Assembly (NCBI GenBank): GCA_037043455.1
Contig: JAWPHD010000008.1
Span: 434,001 to 498,000, forward strand
Direction of reading: 5' to 3'
From: Cyrtodaria siliqua
Taxonomy: Eukaryota; Mollusca; Bivalvia; Adapedonta; Hiatellidae
DNA length: 64,000 nt
In this document: positions 12,690 through 24,700 of the stretch, piece by piece
Numbering within the stretch: the first letter of the stretch is position 1
Layout: each line of letters opens with the position of its first letter
The notes under the pieces: generated by a model
Told to the model about the DNA's origin: nothing
Seen by the model: the letters and a program-made list of their open reading frames with translations, nothing else
Databases searched by the model: none
Position numbers and translations under genes: made by a program

Positions 12690-13205
12690 ACATACTGGTG
12701 AGAAAAATACGCAATGTCATGTGAATACATACTGGAGAGAAACAGTTACACACGTGAACATATACTAGTGAGAAACTGTTACACATGTTTACACATGTGA
12801 ATACATACTGATGAGTGACACGTTTACACACGAGAATACATACTGGTGAGAGACCGTTACACATGTGCATACTTGAGAGAAATCGTTACACATATAAATA
12901 CATATTGGAGAGAAACCGTTACAGATGTGAATTTATACTGGAGAGAAACCGTTACACATGTTAATGCATATTGGAGATAAACGTTACACATGTTAATACA
13001 TACTGAAGAGAAATCGTTACACATGTAAATACATACTGGAGAGAAACCGTTACAGGTGTTAATACATACTGGAGAGAAACCGTTATCCATGTTAATATAT
13101 ACTGGAGAGAAACCGGTACATATGTGAATTTCTACTGGAGAGAAACCGTTATGCATGTCAATACATACTGGAGAGAAACCGTTACACTTGTGAATACTTA
13201 CTGGA
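12690..13205. repeat. 33-base minisatellite resembling a zinc-finger linker
   Basis: About 15 units of ACTGGAGAGAAACCGTTACA plus CATGTTAATACAT. On the plus strand a unit reads HTGEKPLHMLI; several units have a TGA instead. The minus-strand open frames here follow from the repeat and are not genes. Confidence 0.65.
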
Positions 13206-13400
13206 GAAAATTGTTTGTTTTGTGGTTAACGCCATTTTTCAGCATATTTTAGGCCAAGTATGACGGTCGATTTTTTGGGTACAACCAGTACTGTATACCT
13301 CCCGCCATCCGTAAGAATCGACAACTTCTCACTTATAAGTGGAGATCCCAGTGGAATTCGAATCAGCAACAGTGAGAGGCGATAAGGTTAACTGAATCCG
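13206..13400 (-). mobile_element. SINE family B, minus-strand copy
   Basis: The minus strand carries CGCCTCTCACTG, GGATTCGAATTCCAC-type B-box remains and the GTCGATTCTTACGGATGGCG body. It sits at the edge of the 12690-13215 minisatellite. Confidence 0.6.
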
Positions 13401-13576
13401 AGGTCAATACACACTGGAGAGAAACCATTACTGATGTAAATACTTCTGGGAGAGATACCATTACAAATATAAATATGTAAATATGTAAATAATTTTGGTC
13501 TATTTTTGGGTTCGTCTCTAGCCTCATAAAACGGTTGCGGTAGTCGTTGTCAGAGTAAAAAAGTCCGTTTTAAAAT

Positions 13577-13796
13577 AAAAGGATTTAACAATGTGTTAAT
13601 TAAACCACTCATTAGCCATTATGCGTCAAACGAGTGAAGCGAGCGATAATTTTTTTTTTACTGATGGCATGCATCGAAATTGTTACATATTTTATCTACA
13701 GTAACATGGACATACATGTATGAATAAAAAAAAATCCGTTTTCAAATAAAAGGATTTAACAATGTGTTAATTAAACCACTCATTAGCCATTATGCG
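13577..13796 (+). repeat. Pair of 50-base direct repeats
   Basis: AAAGGATTTAACAATGTG.. to ..CATTAGCCATTATGCG occurs at 13577-13625 and again at 13747-13796. The first copy is followed by ACGAGTGAAGCGAGCG. The second runs directly into the LINE fragment. Confidence 0.6.
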
Positions 13797-14868
13797 CCGA
13801 GCGAACTCTTTGAAAAAACGATATTTTTATAATGCATTAAAAACTAAAGTTATTGTCTATAATGACATTTACAGTGAAATACATCGCACATGGTATCTTG
13901 GATCAAAACATATTGACGAGTCAGACAAATACACACACCTTGGTGTCTTGTGTACTAAAAATATGGATTTGAGCGAAGTCCTAAACGAAAGTTGTTCAAA
14001 ACTCCGTCGTACATTTTTTTGCCTGTCTGACTGTTGGATCCACAATGATGGCCTCCATCCGTTAACATCAAAACATATATATGAAACGGTCGTTCTCTCT
14101 AAAGCCTTATACAGTAATGAACTCTGGAATGGTCTATCTGTCACACAAATTCAATCCCTAGAAAAAGCCCATCGACAATGCATAAAAATTATACAGCGGA
14201 TGCCCAAATTGATCAAAACATATGTTGCACTAAGTCTTCTTGGTATGTATCCAATAGAAATATTTATAGGCAAAAGAAAACTTCAATTGTTTGGCCAGTT
14301 ATGCACATTGGATCATTCAAAAAATATAAAAGTGATTTTTGTTGAACGCCTCACATCTTACATGTCACACCCACACACCAGTTAAGAGTTTATGCACGAT
14401 CTTTATCGAATACTTGGAAAATACGATTTAACCTATATACTCAATACGTACCTTAATGATGCAACATTTCCATCTTGCGTATACAAATTTTAACTTCAAA
14501 AATAAACAAGTGTGTGACACTACCTAACAAGAATTCAGCAGAATTCACAATGAATATATTCCGTGCACCTTGTGGAAATTCAGTGAAGTATACAGAGATC
14601 ACATGCACTTCTGTAATACTGATGTATCTTTAATAAGTAGAAGGTTCTCGTTTCAGCTTTCCACTGTATGTAAACTGTGCAAAACGGAAACATCTATAGA
14701 AACACATCTAGCTATGTTTTCTGCAAACTAAGGCCAGGACATCAACTGCTAGAATTACTAGGTGGCTTGCCTACTTTTAGCATGACTGATTGCAAAAGTG
14801 TCGCAAGCTACAAAATGATTCTACGACAGCTTCACTTCAAGTGCAAAGTCCTAAATATTTAGCATGTA
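13792..14868 (+). mobile_element. LINE reverse-transcriptase C-terminal fragment
   Basis: An open frame to 14385 includes YLGSKHIDESDKYTHLGVL, SKALYSNELWNGL and LEKAHRQCIKIIQRMP. These are the thumb and connection region of non-LTR retrotransposon reverse transcriptases (YLGV, LYGxExW, xQxxHRxxxK). After the stop the frame decays, but a CKLCKT..ETHLAM finger is readable near 14670. The 5' part of the element is missing. Confidence 0.65.
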
Positions 14869-16509
14869 TATTATTGCATTGATAGTTAACGTTCCATTAA
14901 AGAAATGCTTACTTTTCGTTTCGATAATCATTTACTAAACATGGTATTACTTTAACAGTTCCAAGTATAACTTTTATGTTTGAAATTGTCGGAGTTTCAT
15001 GATAAGCAACACAAAATAAACTCTGTCAAAGTTTGTCTATATATTTCAATGATCTAGAACCTTTCGTACTATTACATGAGTACTCATTCATTATTGATTT
15101 ATTAAACGAGTTGGCAAAACGATATAATGCGAGGCTCTTGCCGAGCATGATATCATTTTTGCTAACGAGTTTAATAAATTCAATAATGAATGAGAGCGAA
15201 TGTGAGATCCTATTTATTACATAACTTATAACGTTCCATTACGTCAGAAAACGTACATTACCGTGACGTCCATGACGTCATTAACGTTATGCTGTACAGC
15301 TAGTGGAATATCGAAAATACTGAATGGTGTTATTACACTCCCACACCACATGTTATGTGATAAACTAGAATAGAAATGTTTTATAGAGACGCATAGAATG
15401 CATAGAGGAACTTTGGACGCATGCAAAGTAGTCACGCCTGCATGAAAAGTGAAGTTTGTTCGAAATCAAGCGCCTTTTTAACGGAAAGTATCAAGTGAAT
15501 GTAAATATTCAAAATTAAACTTTTTTTTCTCGACAAAAATAATAATATGAAGGTAAGTATATACACTACACAACTTTTATGATCGGTCACTTTTCAAAGA
15601 ATTATATATTTTTTAATAATTCATATTTTCCTTTGAAATTTTAACTGGCGTCGTTTAACAAACATCGCTAGCGATTTATAAAACTTAATCTTCCTTGACT
15701 GGACTAAAACCTTGTTGGGAAACTTAATAAAATATTGGTATGTGTTTCGGTGATTTCCAGTTTTTAGTATTCGTGTTATTTTCAAAAAAAAACTGAGTGA
15801 CCGATTATAAAAGTTGAGTAGTGCATGTATAATTGATCCACACACGATGTAAATATACAATACTGATTATTTGTCAGTCTAGGGCCTTCATGTATAGGTT
15901 ACATTGCACCATTGCGTTTGTGCTTCCGTGGTGTATAGTCAAATAGTGCCTAATAAAAAGCGTTTCCCTGCCTTACTAGTGATACAAAATGCATACTTTT
16001 GATTGCTTTTTGTTATTATTACCTATAATTGAGCCAAATGATGTATTGTGAACATTGATTAGTGTTTGTTTGAGATATTTAATTATAACTGACATAGACA
16101 GTAAAGCGAAAGTAGTAATGGGGTAAATCTATCTGTGACGTGTCAAAATAGAACGTGACGTCATTCAACAGATTGGCTTGTTCTTACATGATAGATGACC
16201 CCCCTGTTTTTATTGCATTTTTATATTGGCGGACGCTCGATCGTTTGATTGATATGTGTTTTAAAATTTTCTACGGACTGTGTTGTATGGGACCGTATCA
16301 GACTCCGTTATACGGGACCTTGACCTTGGTGATTTTTGGCGTTCAGTGATGTACACTAATGCCAATAATACATATGACCAAGTGTCTAACAAAGAAATTA
16401 AATTTATCAGAAAAAGTTAAATGAGGTTAACTTACCTAACCGAAGTGATGTTTAGGGAAAATAAGGCAAACTATTACCTTGACCTTTGTATTTTTGTCGT
16501 TCAGCGATG
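14869..16509. other. Non-coding stretch with ACGTCA cluster
   Basis: Apart from the palindrome at 15083, this holds several ACGTCA sites (15242-15280, 16135-16165) and a lone 16283 unit of the following minisatellite. The open frames here have no domain. Confidence 0.4.
15083..15194. repeat. Palindrome with CGAGGC..GCCGAG core
   Basis: Arms CTCATTCATTATTGA.. and ..TCAATAATGAATGAG pair over about 50 bases with few mismatches. The centre is GCGAGGCTCTTGCCGAGC. Three ACGTCA motifs follow at 15242-15280. Confidence 0.7.
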
Positions 16510-16862
16510 TCCACCAATGCCATTATAAAATCCGTTATATGGGACCGTATCTGACCTTGTTGTACGGGACCGTATTAGACTCCGTTTTACGGGACCGTAT
16601 CATACTCCATTTTAAGGGACCGTATCAGATTTCGTTATACGGGACTTTATCAGACTCTGTTATACGGGACCGTATCAGACTTCGTTATAAGGGACCGTAT
16701 CAGACTTCGTTATACGGGACCGTATCAGACTTCGTTATACGGGACCGTATTCGACACTATTATACGTGACCGTATCCGACTATGTTATACGGGATCGTAT
16801 CAGACTCTGTTATACGCACGGCATCGTATCAAACTTCTTTATACGGGACCGTATCAGACAGA
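16510..16862. repeat. 25-base minisatellite of a near-palindromic unit
   Basis: About 14 units of GTTATACGGGACCGTATCAG plus ACTTC; TACGGGACCGTA-type centres are nearly self-complementary. A single unit stands apart at 16283-16316. It explains the open frame 16479-16769. Confidence 0.7.
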
Positions 16863-17346
16863 CATGGCTAAAAACATATACAGAAATAACGGCCCCGCGA
16901 AGGTCTAACCCGTAATTCTCGACAGGAATGAACATTCCAGGCCAAACCTCCATTTACGCGATGATATTCCGTAATGTGTAAGATTGTAGAGTTCAAAGTA
17001 GATTCGATGTTCAAACGTTGGTTAAAGTTGAATTGAATTGTACTTCCATCTTGTTTTCGGAGCTCTGAACCGGACTAATGATTTGTTAAATTAAATTATT
17101 ATTATGGTGTTCCGCAATGGATTTAAAACCAAATGCATGATTGTACAATCTACAGAATTGTATCGCGTGACATTGTCTCGCGGTTTTTGCTTAGTAGTTT
17201 TGCGATTTGAAGTCGTAATGTCTCTTTGTTGCGATATCGCACTGACTGTTATTTTACACCTACCCAACCGGATACTCAGCTGACAACTTAGATGGGATAG
17301 ACCACATGCCTCATATTTATAAGCCGGGCATTTGCTCTAGCTCTGA
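16863..17346. other. No gene seen
   Basis: Slightly more GC than average, no recognised feature. Confidence 0.4.
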
Positions 17347-17690
17347 ACCGTGGTTGTGGCGTAATGGTAGAATTTCTGCTTCGCATGCTGAAGGTCGTGG
17401 GTTCAACTCCGGATGGATCGTACTAAAGACGTTATAAACATGGTACTGAAGCCCCACTGCTTGTCGTTCAACATATAAAGGGGTAGTGGTATGACTGGTC
17501 GGTCCGGTGTCTGTATAATATGACTGGGTGAGGTATCATCGCATGTGTCAACGGCGTGGTATTCCAGTGTGGCAACACTATACAGGTGAGCATAAAGCTC
17601 ACCTCTACAAGTACACATGCATGCATTATGCATGCATGCATGCACGCAAGCGCACGCGCGCACGCACGCACGCACGCACGCACAAATACG
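17347..17690 (+). mobile_element. tRNA-derived SINE, family A
   Basis: A-box TGGCGTAATGG (17357) and B-box GGGTTCAACTCC (17399) flank a TGCTTCGCATG loop like tRNA-Ala(CGC). Acceptor halves do not pair, so this is not a working tRNA. The body shares GTGGTATTCCAGTGTG with the copy at 37196. The tail is a (GCAC)n tract to about 17685. Confidence 0.65.
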
Positions 17691-18076
17691 TGGCATTTAT
17701 AAGACAATATTTCTGTAATAAGCTATCAGGAATTCGGAACGACTGAAAGGGAACCGACCAAAACTTTAAATTTCGCTGTTAAACAACACGGGTCCTTTAA
17801 CTTCAGCTTAGACTGATGGATTTATTAATTTGTAAACCAGATAAGACATGAGTCAATAAAAGATTTACCTACATAATCATATGCAAAAGTTTGTTTTACA
17901 ACATGACATTGGCTCATATTAAGTGAGGTTTCACTCAAGAAATTCACTTGCTTTTGCCTCACAGTCCAGTTCGAATAATTATTCTTCCCGTGTTCCCAAT
18001 TATGAAAACGTGTTTTATGTTGCATTCTTATTCAAACAATTCAATGTAATTAGTTTTATCTTAAGTTGGATCAACT
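17691..18076. other. Upstream region of the transporter
   Basis: The minus-strand open frame 17825-18025 shows no domain. The region may contain distal promoter elements, but none can be named. Confidence 0.35.
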
Positions 18077-18180
18077 AGAGACATTCACAAAGGATATATA
18101 TCAACTGGTTATATTTTAGTTTGGATTAGCGAGAGATATTCACAGATCAATTATATCTCAAGAGATATTCGCAAAGGATA
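18077..18180 (+). promoter_or_regulatory. Three short direct repeats upstream of the transporter
   Basis: Copies of AGAGAYATTCRCAAAGGATA start near 18077, 18132 and 18161; the middle one is changed at its end. They lie 180-290 bases before the ATG. They could be binding sites for one factor or a decayed minisatellite. Confidence 0.3.
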
Positions 18181-18242
18181 GATAACTAATAACAGTGTTC
18201 GTTTAAGACTATTGCAGTTGTGTTGCTAACAGAAACGGGAAG

Positions 18243-18252
18243 TATATATATA
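18243..18252 (+). promoter_or_regulatory. Candidate TATA box of the transporter gene
   Basis: The run TATATATATA lies about 110 bases before the start codon, leaving room for a start site near 18275 and a short leader. Such runs are common in AT-rich DNA, and an upstream untranslated exon cannot be excluded. Confidence 0.3.
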
Positions 18253-18361
18253 CCACTTAGGAATCAATAGACAATCATATAACAGACAGAACTTAAACGT
18301 TACTTAAAATTGTAAGCTATTACAGCAAGCTTCAAAACCGACGAGAAATAAACGAATAACA

Positions 18362-18715
18362 ATGGCGGATGACGACAGAAAATTCGAAACATGGGACTGG
18401 GTACTATTTGCAGCCATGTTGGCTATTTCCGCCGTCATTGGCATCTATTATGCCCTAAGAGAAGCATGCAGCAAAAATAAAAGCACAACTGCAGAGTTCC
18501 TCATGGGCGGAAGAAATTTGCAACTACTTCCGGTAGCAATCAGCATCCTCGTTTCTTTTATGTCCGCCATCTTGATTCTAGGAACCCCTGCAGAGATGTA
18601 CACCGCCGGAACGTTGTATTACCTGTGTCTTCTGGGAATGTTTCTGGCAATACTAATTTCCGCAGTTCTGTTCGTGCCTTTGTTATATCCTCTGAGACTT
18701 ACAAGCAGTTTTGAG
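18362..18715 (+). CDS. SLC5-like transporter, exon 1 (residues 1-118)
   Basis: The ATG has A at -3 and G at +4, and the frame opens with MADDDRKFETWDW, which aligns with the family N-terminus before membrane segment 1 (about 11-31). The exon then holds FLMGGR, a second helix (about 56-76) ending in LGTP, and a third (about 82-108). It ends at ..TSSFE with donor gtaagt (phase 0). An in-frame reading continues into the intron to 18919 but loses family similarity after the donor. Confidence 0.93.
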
Positions 18716-21700
18716 GTAAGTACAATGATTTTGTTTAACTTCGAACATCTAAGATACAGTTCTCCAGGCGCGAAACCAGGGAACACGAGGAAGCGGAACC
18801 TGCGCACGCCACGGTTATGCCGTTTCTCTCCCAATATCTTGAACTCGCCTCTATGCTGTTATATCTTCCCATTTATATTACCAACGATATTAACTGTAGA
18901 AGTTGCATATATACCTTAAAGAAATTGAACATTATTTTGTGATATGAAGTATTTAAAAACATCGGCATGACATAGGGTATTCTACTTTCTCGCTTAAAAC
19001 CTGTGCTCCAAGGTAATTGTCAGAGTTATCTCCCATTTAGTTCAAACAACATGTTTCGTACACCTGTATGACTATTTATCAAGAGCATGGTAGAACTTGA
19101 TTAAATAAATAATCTGGATTTAAATTGTTAAACAAAATAACGCACACACATAAAATAAGTTTGATAATAAGGACAAGAAAATATCGAATACATTTTAAAA
19201 TTACCTCCCTTTACATTTATTACTTAGACCAAACATTATTATTTTACTAATTAACAAATAATGTTTGGTGCTGAGGTCCATATGCAAGTTTATGGACTGG
19301 GCAGTCAGACCTAGAATGTTATATGGACCGAAAGCGAAGCTGAGGTCCATATAACGTTCTAGGTCTGAAAGCCTAGTCCATAAACTTTATATGGACCGAA
19401 TCACTATATATTATTTGTTATATTATACCGAATCTGACCAACAAATTAAATCAATACGTTTTATGAATTATTTTGACGTCGTTTTTTTCACACGTCCATT
19501 AATATAGCTATCGGACCGGGCTTATTACATGTGTTACTATATATAGTTTGAATTGCCTATTTCAAATGGCACATCCTATGATTGAGGCATATTAACGTCA
19601 TACGTTTATTTTATTCTTGAAAACCAATGACAGAAATGAATATAAATAAAGAGTCACATTTAAGCAAAAAATACACAAGTAGAACAAGTTTTAGTTTTTC
19701 TATCTAACCAAAATGTTTACTGTTTTGGTTACACATGTAATAAACATGTCATTAACTGGGGTAGGTGTGCCTCTTTGTGACATTGGCCCTTGATAGCCAT
19801 ATGAGGCCCTCGAGCTAAAGTGTGCCTCTTTGTGACATTGGCCCTTGATAGCCATATGAGGCCCTCGAGGTAAAGTGTGCCTCTTTGTGACATTGGCCCT
19901 TGATAGCCATATGAGGCCCTCGAGGTAAAGTGTGCCTCTTTGTGACATTGGCCCTTGATAGCCATATGAGGCCCTCGAGCTAAAGCTCACCTACCCCAGT
20001 TAATAACCTCTAATTATGGACCGGATGACGTCACATTAAACAAAGTGTGGAATATGCAAATGAGGTATAATATGTATATATAAGATCTTAAACGAGTTCC
20101 CATTCCATATACGATTTATGAAACGAGTTATTAACTATTTTAATTTTAAAGAGCCTTAAAGATTTTAAACAAAGAAGTGTCACACGTGTTTAAGGTCGAT
20201 TTAATGAGACACAAACACGTTAATTTTTGTAGACAACCACATAGACAGATTCGTTTTAAGATAACTTTCGCTAAAGTAAAGAGGAGTTCAATTTAACTAA
20301 GCCCGTTTGTTTATCAAATATGATATCTGACAGCAAATGAGGCTCTTTTGGCCGCATATCAATTTTAAATTAACATATTTATGTATTTTAAATAACTAGT
20401 TTTAGATAATGTGTTGACGAATTATATGATGCTATTGGTGGTTATGTTATATATTAATATATCTCGTAAAGGGACTCACTGCAATCTCGAGCTCTGCTTT
20501 AGACATTTTCACGGATTAAATCAAACTAAATGTCTACAAAAGAGTCTTCTTTCGTCCTTTTTTTCCCCACTTCACAATAAGATATATATACATGTTTTAA
20601 TATATCACGCAGACGCATATTTTAATCAGCTTTAATTCTAATAAGCAGCACATAAATTGACACACTGAAATCTTGAAGTCCTTTATTTTTTTTACATATT
20701 GTCACGGTCAAAATCAAACCAAAGGTCTACAAAAGAGTCTTCATTTGTTCTTTTTTTACCCACTTCACAATACGATTTTATCTTTTAAAAATAGTTCGCA
20801 GTTTTCTAAAACTAGACACATTGTTTTATTTTGCAGTATCTAGAATGCAGATTCCAATCGAAGGCGGCCAAGCTGACGGGGACCCTGATTATGATAGTGC
20901 AGCAGGTTTGTGTACCCTAACAGTTGTGCTGTATAGGCATACAGGAAGTAAATCACTGTGGTATTCATGCCTGGTGTAGAATGCCATGCCTGGTGTAGTC
21001 GAAAGGAGTTCCCAAATATATAATCCCTAACTTTTTTGGTGATAAAAGGCATTTTTGAGTATTTAAGGCCTGTTTTTCTGGCTGAAATGACTTTATTGAC
21101 TTGTTTGTGATAGCTTAAAACCATTTGCATGGTTGTATGATGATTTTATTTATCAACTTGACAGTTTTGAAAGTGAAAGTAGAACACATTTAAGAGGTGC
21201 CGAATGAATGCAGTTTGTTCACGGTATCAATAAAGATCAGAATTTTGTTTTCTTATATGCCACATGACCCCTACTATTCTCAGCAGTTTTCTAGAGAGGC
21301 AGGTCTCATGACTAAGAACATGTAAGTGAATCTTAGTTTGAACTTCATTTTGAAAAAAGGCTGACTAGAAAGCTTGGACAATATTGCATTGGACTCAATG
21401 GGATTTGATTTACTTCCGGTACACCTATATCACATTTTAGTGGCCATCTTGAACGCCATCTTGAATACCTTTTTAGTGCTACCACAATGCATAACTACTG
21501 TAGGGTTATAAATATTCCTGGGATGTTACTCTAACATGATTAGGTGTCAAACCTTCCACAGATCTACGTTTGGATGTTTGTAAATAAACCAAGATGACAT
21601 GAAGACACCAAAAAAGTTTTTGACATTTGGCCCTTGACTGTTACCTTGAACTTTGCCATACAGTACTAAATGGTGCGTAAGATAAATTGTCCAAGATACA

Positions 21701-24700
21701 CATACCTGTAAATGTATATAATAATATGTTTATTGGTACAAATGTTATGCAATAAAGCAATTATTATGATTGTATATCGCATTTTGGCTGCCATGTCAGA
21801 ATAACTTGTCTTGAATAACTTTTTAGTGCTACCACAATTCATGACTACAACAGGGCTAGACATATTCTTGGGGTGTTACTCTATCATGATCAAGTGTCAA
21901 CCCTTCTATGGATGAGGTTGGCTGCGTTGACATGTTTGCAAGGTAACTGCTCACGGGCTAAAAGAATACAATTGTATGACTATTGACACCGGAAGAACTA
22001 CTTAACTGCAAACGCGCTCGTGCAAAACGTGTTTTTTACACCATTGTCGCAGTCGGCCTTCACGGCTTCATGATTTTGATTTTAAAAACGTGAAATGTGA
22101 ACACTTTTTTGCCCAGTTATATATGGACAGACACACAATAACTTATATCTGAAAGTTAGTTAGTGAGTAAGTATGCACGTTAGTAAGCAAGAAAATTAAC
22201 TAAAGAAATGTAAGTAGGTACGTATTTTATTAAAGTGTCATATACAGATACTACACAATGCCAATGTACTGACATATAAGTCACATTTCAAGGGACACAC
22301 GACAATCTTGATGCGTGTAAAACTCGCAGAATCCGGTTAGTTTTTCTACATATTTTGCATTTTGCAATCATAAATATCAGTTATTAGAAAAGCTGAAAGA
22401 AAATTGTTTTTGAATTCTGCTAAATGCTGTTGATATATCACCAATAATATATTTAAACTTATGGTAAAATAACGAGGAAAACCAATCTCTCAAAATTGTA
22501 TTTAACTCAAAATGATGCCGGATGTAATAAATCGAGATGCAAGAATGTTTGATACACTTAAAAATTGCCGTGTGTCTGAGAGCATTTTACATAACTAATT
22601 GTCACTTATATTTCAATAGACACCCACACGTCTTGCAGATCTCCCCCATAAGGCATACGTTCCGGGTCCCTATGATTAATGTCATGTTGACGACACCATA
22701 TATCTTATCGTACATATACCCTTTTATTGCACTATATTGAGTTACACCGATTGCTCTTAACGTTACATCAAGTTCATCTTGAACCTCTATTGTATAACAT
22801 GCGCTTACCTTTCTGAATCTCGAAACATCAATATTATTAGTTATTGGGTTTGTTACTGACCCCGTACAGAAACATGTCGGGTCAGTAAGATTCCTAGGGG
22901 GCGAGGCAATGGCCGAGTCCCCCTATATATCTGACTGACCCCAATTATTCCTGAAGGGGGTCAGTAACAAACCCAATAACTGATTTATTGCATCGAGCAC
23001 CTTTTTTAGGGCAAACACCGATATATATTTCATTTTAATGGAGCGTCAACGTCATTGACACGTTCGTGCAATTCGAAGTTACGACCGGTACGGTTTAAAA
23101 ACATTATTAATTTACTTATTATGTTTGTTACTAACGCCTTAAAAACTATTTGCAAATGATATATAAAGTCTGAATCGGAATTGTAGTCCATATTGTTTTA
23201 GTGAGTCCCCTGTATGCAATATACTGACCCACTGTAGAATAATATAGAGGCACCATGTGACCGCTCTAATCCAATGATATTCCTAGGATTTTGTGCGAGG
23301 TGCAACCAAAAATATAATATAACATAATATATCATTACGAGAAAAATAGCATTTTGATATTTAGATACGGTGTAATTTATTTACCTTGTAAAACGTGGAC
23401 ACAACGTTGTAAATAAAGCATATTTATTATGCCTTTAAGTAGAATTGAAAGCTTTTTCTCATGGGGTTCGTTAACGAATTCACAAATTATGTATGATAGC
23501 AACGTAATTATTAGTTTTGTTTATCCTCATTGTTTGCGTAGATTTTTGCGTTGAAACGAATACTGTCCGTTGTTTTCAGACATACGGAACAGCTGTACAA
23601 CATTAGTGTACAGCTGGATGTACAACATTAGTGTACAGCTGCATGTACAACATTAGTGTACAGCTGCATGTACAGCATTAGTGTACAGCTGCATGTACAG
23701 CATTAGTGTACAGCTGCATGTACACTATTTGTTGTACATGAATAATAAGCCATATAATGCAGCAAACATACACACAGAACGACGTGCCAACTACGTTAAA
23801 GGGACACATGGCAATCTTGAAGTGTTTTATCAAGCACTGAAAGTGTGTGTGTGTGTGTAGGTCTAAGGTTTATAGTCCCCCCGCCAGACAATGGAGTCTG
23901 GACTTACAAGCACTGAAATTAGCGTCTCGATTTATGCATCCAGTATCAGTTTGGCTTTAAACCTGCTTGCATATTACCAAATAAAAATTTTGAGTTTTCA
24001 GTTTTTCGTCTTATTCTACCATATATTTAAATATATTATTGATGCATGTGGGTTTTTAAATCTATATGCGAAGTACATTTGTAGTTATCGGGGTACTGCG
24101 TTATTGAATTATTTGCACAACTAATAGAAACACATATTTGTAATAATGCAAAATTATAGAATTTCTTTATTATCCTTCATCAAAATATGCATTTGTTAAT
24201 TTAATGCTGCAGTAAATTGGTAGAAATACTGGGTTTGAGATGGTTTGTTAACGTCATTGGTTGAAAAATAAGACGGTTAAACCGCATGTTACCTTCGGTT
24301 TAATTATTGTTAACGCAAATGTTTGGTCTGTAAAACTCGACGACTCATTTGTTTTTTTGTCGCTAAATCATAACATTATAAATACCACGTTTCAGGGTTA
24401 ATATTGCTATCAGTTGGTACATATAATTCAAACAAAGTGTACTTCGATCACAAAACAAGAATTTATAAGAGGCTTAAAGCATCACATGAATAAATATTAA
24501 TGATTTAAAACAACAACACTAGCAATAATTAAATCATACAGATATTGGCCTCTAGAATGGGTGCATATGCACTCCGTGTAGATTTAAAACCCCATATGAA
24601 TTAATATTTATGATTTTTGCAAGTTTTTAGAGTGAGAAGTCATTAAAAAAAAAAGTTGGAACACTTGAGATGATTGCGAGCACTATCATAAATGTAAGCC

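Noticed and set aside
18716..18919. Extension of the exon 1 reading frame into the intron as the true protein end
   Set aside because: Family similarity stops exactly at gtaagt and resumes in phase at 20837.
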